From: Candidatus Flavonifractor merdavium
GTDB lineage: Bacteria > Bacillota > Clostridia > Oscillospirales > Oscillospiraceae
DNA: 64,000 nt
Assembly: GCA_019119335.1 (NCBI GenBank)
Contig: DWXF01000011.1
Span: forward strand, 1 to 64,000
Direction of reading: 5' to 3'
The position numbers and the translations under genes are program-made. This document shows positions 61,599 to 64,000 of this stretch, one piece after another; positions within the stretch are counted from its first letter, which is position 1, and every line of letters begins with the position of its first letter. The notes beneath the pieces are model-generated. The model was not told the origin of the DNA and did not search any database. It saw only the letters and a program-made list of their open reading frames with translations.

Positions 61599-63372
61599 AC
61601 ATCTGCGGTATACCCTGCGCGCATTTCTGTCCTACCTGGGGCGGCACAAGTTTCTGCTGCTGGCGGTGGCGGTGCTGGTGAGCGTCAGCGCCATGGCCAA
61701 TCTGCTGGGCACCTACATGATCCGCCCGGTGGTCAACAGCCTGGCCGCCGGGGACTGGAATGATTTGGTGTCCGGCGTGGCGCTCACCGCGGGCATCTAT
61801 CTTCTGGGCGTGCTTGCCTCCTTCGGCTATACCCAGACCATGGTGAAAGCGGCCCAGAAGGTGCTCTACGACATCCGGCGGGATCTGTTCGCCCACCTCC
61901 AGACCCTGCCCCTGCAATTTTTTGATACCCACCGCCACGGCGAGGTGATGAGCTATTTCACCAACGATGTGGACACCATCTCCGACGCCCTGAACAACAG
62001 CTTTGCCATGATGATCCAGAGCTTTATTCAGGTGGCGGGTACCCTGACGCTGCTGTTTATCCTCAATCCGCCTCTCACCCTGGTGATGGTGGTCTGTTAC
62101 GTGGTGATGTTTCTCTACATCCGCTTCAGCGGCAAGCGGAGCAAGGCCTACTACAACAGGCAGCAGGCCAGTCTGGGGGAGCTGGACGGCTATATTGAGG
62201 AGATGATGGCCGGGCAGAAGGTGGTACAGGTATTCAATCATGAGGTGGCCGCGCTGGATGCGTTCCGGCAGAAGAACGAGGCTTTGCGGAAGGCGGGTAC
62301 CGGCGCCCAGGGTTATGCAGCCACCATGATCCCCGCCGTGGTCAGCCTGTCCTATGTGAACTATGCGGTGGTGGCCGTCCTGGGAGGCATTATGGCCATG
62401 AAGGGGATGACCGACGTGGGCAGCCTGGCCAGCTATCTGGTGTTTGTCCGCCAATGTGCCCTGCCCATCAACCAGTTTACCCAGCTGAGTAACTTCATGC
62501 TGGCCGCCCTGGCGGGGGCCGAACGGGTCTTTGAGGTACTGGACCAGCCTGCCGAGGTGGACCAGGGGACGGTGGACCTGGTGGCCCTGGAGGGGGGCGG
62601 CTGGGCCTGGCAGAAGCCGGACGGCAGCCGGACGCCTTTGCGGGGGGACGTGCGCTTTGAAGGGGTGAGCTTCGGCTACGATTCAGACCAGCCCATTCTG
62701 AAGGACATCGACCTCTATGCCAAGCCGGGGCAGAAGATTGCCTTTGTGGGGTCTACCGGCGCGGGCAAAACCACCATTACCAACCTGATCAACCGTTTCT
62801 ACGATGTGCAGCAGGGCCGGGTGACCTATGACGGCATTGACGTAAAGGACATCAAAAAGAGTGCCCTCCGCCGCTCTCTGGGGATGGTGCTCCAGGACAC
62901 CCATCTGTTTACCGGTACCATTACCGACAACATCCGCTTCGGCAAGCTGGACGCCACCCAAGAGGAGGTGGAGCGGGCCGCCCGGTTGGCTAACGCCGAC
63001 TCCTTTATCCGTCGGCTGCCCCAGGGATACGATACCATGGTGACCGCCGACGGGGCCAATCTGTCCCAGGGCCAGCGGCAGCTGCTGGCCATTGCCCGGG
63101 CGGCGGTGGCCGACCCGCCGGTGCTCATTTTGGACGAGGCCACCTCCTCCATCGACACCCGCACGGAGGCTCTGGTCGAGCAGGGGATGGATCAGCTGAT
63201 GGAGGGACGAACGGTGTTTGTCATCGCCCACCGTCTCTCCACTGTCCGCAACGCCGACGCCATTCTGGTGCTGGAGCACGGCCAGGTGGTGGAGCGGGGG
63301 AGCCACGATGATCTGCTGGCCCAGAAAGGGGAATACTACCAGCTCTATCACGGCATGTTTGAATTGAGCTGA
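61564..63372 (+). CDS. ABC exporter half, catalytic ATP site (heterodimer subunit 2)
   Basis: The protein is 602 residues: six helices (about 20-330) then an ATPase domain. Walker A is GSTGAGKT (about 398-405) and Walker B LILDEATSSID keeps the catalytic Glu. The signature reads LSQGQRQ instead of LSGGQ, common in this partner type. A ~30-residue acidic linker rich in Gly and Trp (about 335-360) precedes the ATPase. It works with the preceding half to expel a lipophilic or toxic compound. GGAGGGGAGGACC precedes ATG 61564. Confidence 0.94.
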   Translation: MAARQLSAKKPKHLRYTLRAFLSYLGRHKFLLLAVAVLVSVSAMANLLGTYMIRPVVNSLAAGDWNDLVSGVALTAGIYLLGVLASFGYTQTMVKAAQKVLYDIRRDLFAHLQTLPLQFFDTHRHGEVMSYFTNDVDTISDALNNSFAMMIQSFIQVAGTLTLLFILNPPLTLVMVVCYVVMFLYIRFSGKRSKAYYNRQQASLGELDGYIEEMMAGQKVVQVFNHEVAALDAFRQKNEALRKAGTGAQGYAATMIPAVVSLSYVNYAVVAVLGGIMAMKGMTDVGSLASYLVFVRQCALPINQFTQLSNFMLAALAGAERVFEVLDQPAEVDQGTVDLVALEGGGWAWQKPDGSRTPLRGDVRFEGVSFGYDSDQPILKDIDLYAKPGQKIAFVGSTGAGKTTITNLINRFYDVQQGRVTYDGIDVKDIKKSALRRSLGMVLQDTHLFTGTITDNIRFGKLDATQEEVERAARLANADSFIRRLPQGYDTMVTADGANLSQGQRQLLAIARAAVADPPVLILDEATSSIDTRTEALVEQGMDQLMEGRTVFVIAHRLSTVRNADAILVLEHGQVVERGSHDDLLAQKGEYYQLYHGMFELS

Positions 63373-63403
63373 GCCCAGACCGGCCAGGACGAAGCATAAA
63401 TAA

Positions 63404-63440
63404 AAAGAGGGCGATTGTCTTTCGACAATCGCCCTCTTTG
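63404..63440. terminator. Bidirectional terminator between ABC exporter and rplL
   Basis: AAAGAGGGCGATTGTC - TTTC - GACAATCGCCCTCTTT, with A-run and T on both flanks. Confidence 0.92.
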
Positions 63441-63460
63441 CTCAGCGAGGATCGCTTGGA

Positions 63461-63835
63461 TTACTTCAGCTCCACCTTGGCGCCGACTTCCTCCAGCTTC
63501 TTCTTCAGCTCCTCGGCCTCGTCCTTGGACACGCCCTCCTTGATAGCCTTGGGAGCGGCCTCGACGGCAGCCTTGGCCTCGGCCAGGCCCAGGCCGGTGA
63601 TCTCGCGGACAGCCTTGATGACCTTGATCTTCTCGGCGCCCACGTCAGCCAGCACCACGTCGAACTCGGTCTTCTCCTCAGCAGCGGGAGCGGCAGCGCC
63701 GCCAGCGGCGGGAGCGGCCATAGCAGCGGCGGAAACGCCGAACTCCTCCTCCAGAGCGTGAACGAGCTCGGAGAGCTCCAGAACGGTCAGACCCTTAACC
63801 TCTTCAATGAGGGCAGTGATTTTCTCAGAAGCCAT
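63461..63835 (-). CDS. rplL: 50S ribosomal protein L7/L12
   Basis: A 124-residue stalk protein that recruits translation factors to the ribosome. The N-terminal dimerisation helices ([21 protein letters not shown]), an Ala/Gly-rich hinge (about 38-52) and the C-terminal [21 protein letters not shown] domain are typical. AGGAGGTTACCTATC precedes the ATG. It follows rplJ by 42 bases and is the last gene before the terminator. Confidence 0.98.
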   Translation of the reverse strand: MASEKITALIEEVKGLTVLELSELVHALEEEFGVSAAAMAAPAAGGAAAPAAEEKTEFDVVLADVGAEKIKVIKAVREITGLGLAEAKAAVEAAPKAIKEGVSKDEAEELKKKLEEVGAKVELK

Positions 63836-63877
63836 GATAGGTAACCTCCTAAATAAATAATGTTTGAATCGTTGATC

Positions 63878-64000
63878 TTACTCGGCGGCAGCCTCGGCGC
63901 TCTCCACGGAGCCGCCCTTCTGCTCGCAGATGGCCTTGATGACGATGGCCAGGCTGGTGATGGGGGCCAGCATGGTGCCCAGGACCTGAGCCTGCAGAAC
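63878..64000 (-). CDS. rplJ: 50S ribosomal protein L10, C-terminal fragment
   Basis: The last 40 codons of L10 read into the window edge: the VLGTMLAPITSLAIV stretch is the conserved C-terminal helix that binds L7/L12 dimers. It ends with TAA at 63880-63878. The gene continues outside the window; the rplJ-rplL order is universal. Confidence 0.93.
   Translation of the reverse strand, partial: VLQAQVLGTMLAPITSLAIVIKAICEQKGGSVESAEAAAE

Overview
This is a GC-rich (roughly 60-65% by eye), gene-dense bacterial chromosome segment. The evidence points to an endospore-forming anaerobic Firmicute of class Clostridia, most likely an Oscillospiraceae gut bacterium of the Flavonifractor / Lawsonibacter / Intestinimonas type. 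The supporting signs are spoIIR and spoVAC, two T-box leaders, a class III (Firmicute-type) fructose bisphosphatase, a V-type ATP synthase, DUF4317 and DUF1015 genes, and an archaeal-type AspRS fused into an operon with gatCAB. The species guess is inference. No phage, insertion sequence or CRISPR array was seen.

Layout. 1-3.4 kb: two tRNA genes, then a minus-strand ABC transporter (substrate-binding protein, permease, ATPase) behind a T-box leader whose specifier reads UGG, so a tryptophan transporter. 3.4-8.2 kb: an EamA exporter, 3-methyladenine DNA glycosylase with a HAD phosphatase, and PcrA helicase. 8.2-14.6 kb: a six-gene minus-strand cell-envelope operon (transglutaminase-like protein, adenylating ligase, carrier protein, MBOAT acyltransferase, SGNH-like protein, lipoprotein) that resembles the dlt system without being canonical. 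14.7-21.9 kb: an acetyltransferase and an SNF-family symporter on plus; then a minus-strand run Lrp regulator - aminotransferase - thrH - DUF1015 - ispE - spoIIR. 22-30.7 kb: a complete nine-gene V-type ATPase operon. 30.7-33.1 kb: an ECF sigma factor with a DUF4367 partner, a small secreted protein, and a family 4 uracil-DNA glycosylase.

33.2-38 kb: a T-box leader with an Asn (AAC) specifier controls aspS-gatC-gatA-gatB, the indirect route to Asn-tRNA (and Gln-tRNA). Then spoVAC and a chemotaxis receptor. 40.9-44.6 kb: a GT-C-like membrane protein with a HIT protein, a ~500-base gene-free stretch with its own strong promoter that looks like an undescribed structured RNA, and an HD-domain protein. 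44.7-52.6 kb: an operon for the nickel-pincer cofactor (larE-larB-larC) followed directly by a five-gene nickel/peptide-type ABC importer, all behind a leader with three hairpins and a textbook terminator, a candidate riboswitch. 52.6-56 kb: MarR regulator with a YczE-like membrane protein, and an S-layer-homology protein. 56-64 kb: DUF4317, fbp, a MarR-controlled heterodimeric ABC exporter, and the rplJ-rplL ribosomal genes.

The most promising items for follow-up are the unannotated structured transcript at about 43.4-43.9 kb, the lar-operon leader at about 44.75-44.9 kb, the AAC/CAA overlapping specifier in the aspS-gatCAB T-box, the non-canonical dlt-like operon, and forespore-type promoter matches with identical 15-base spacers in front of both sporulation genes.
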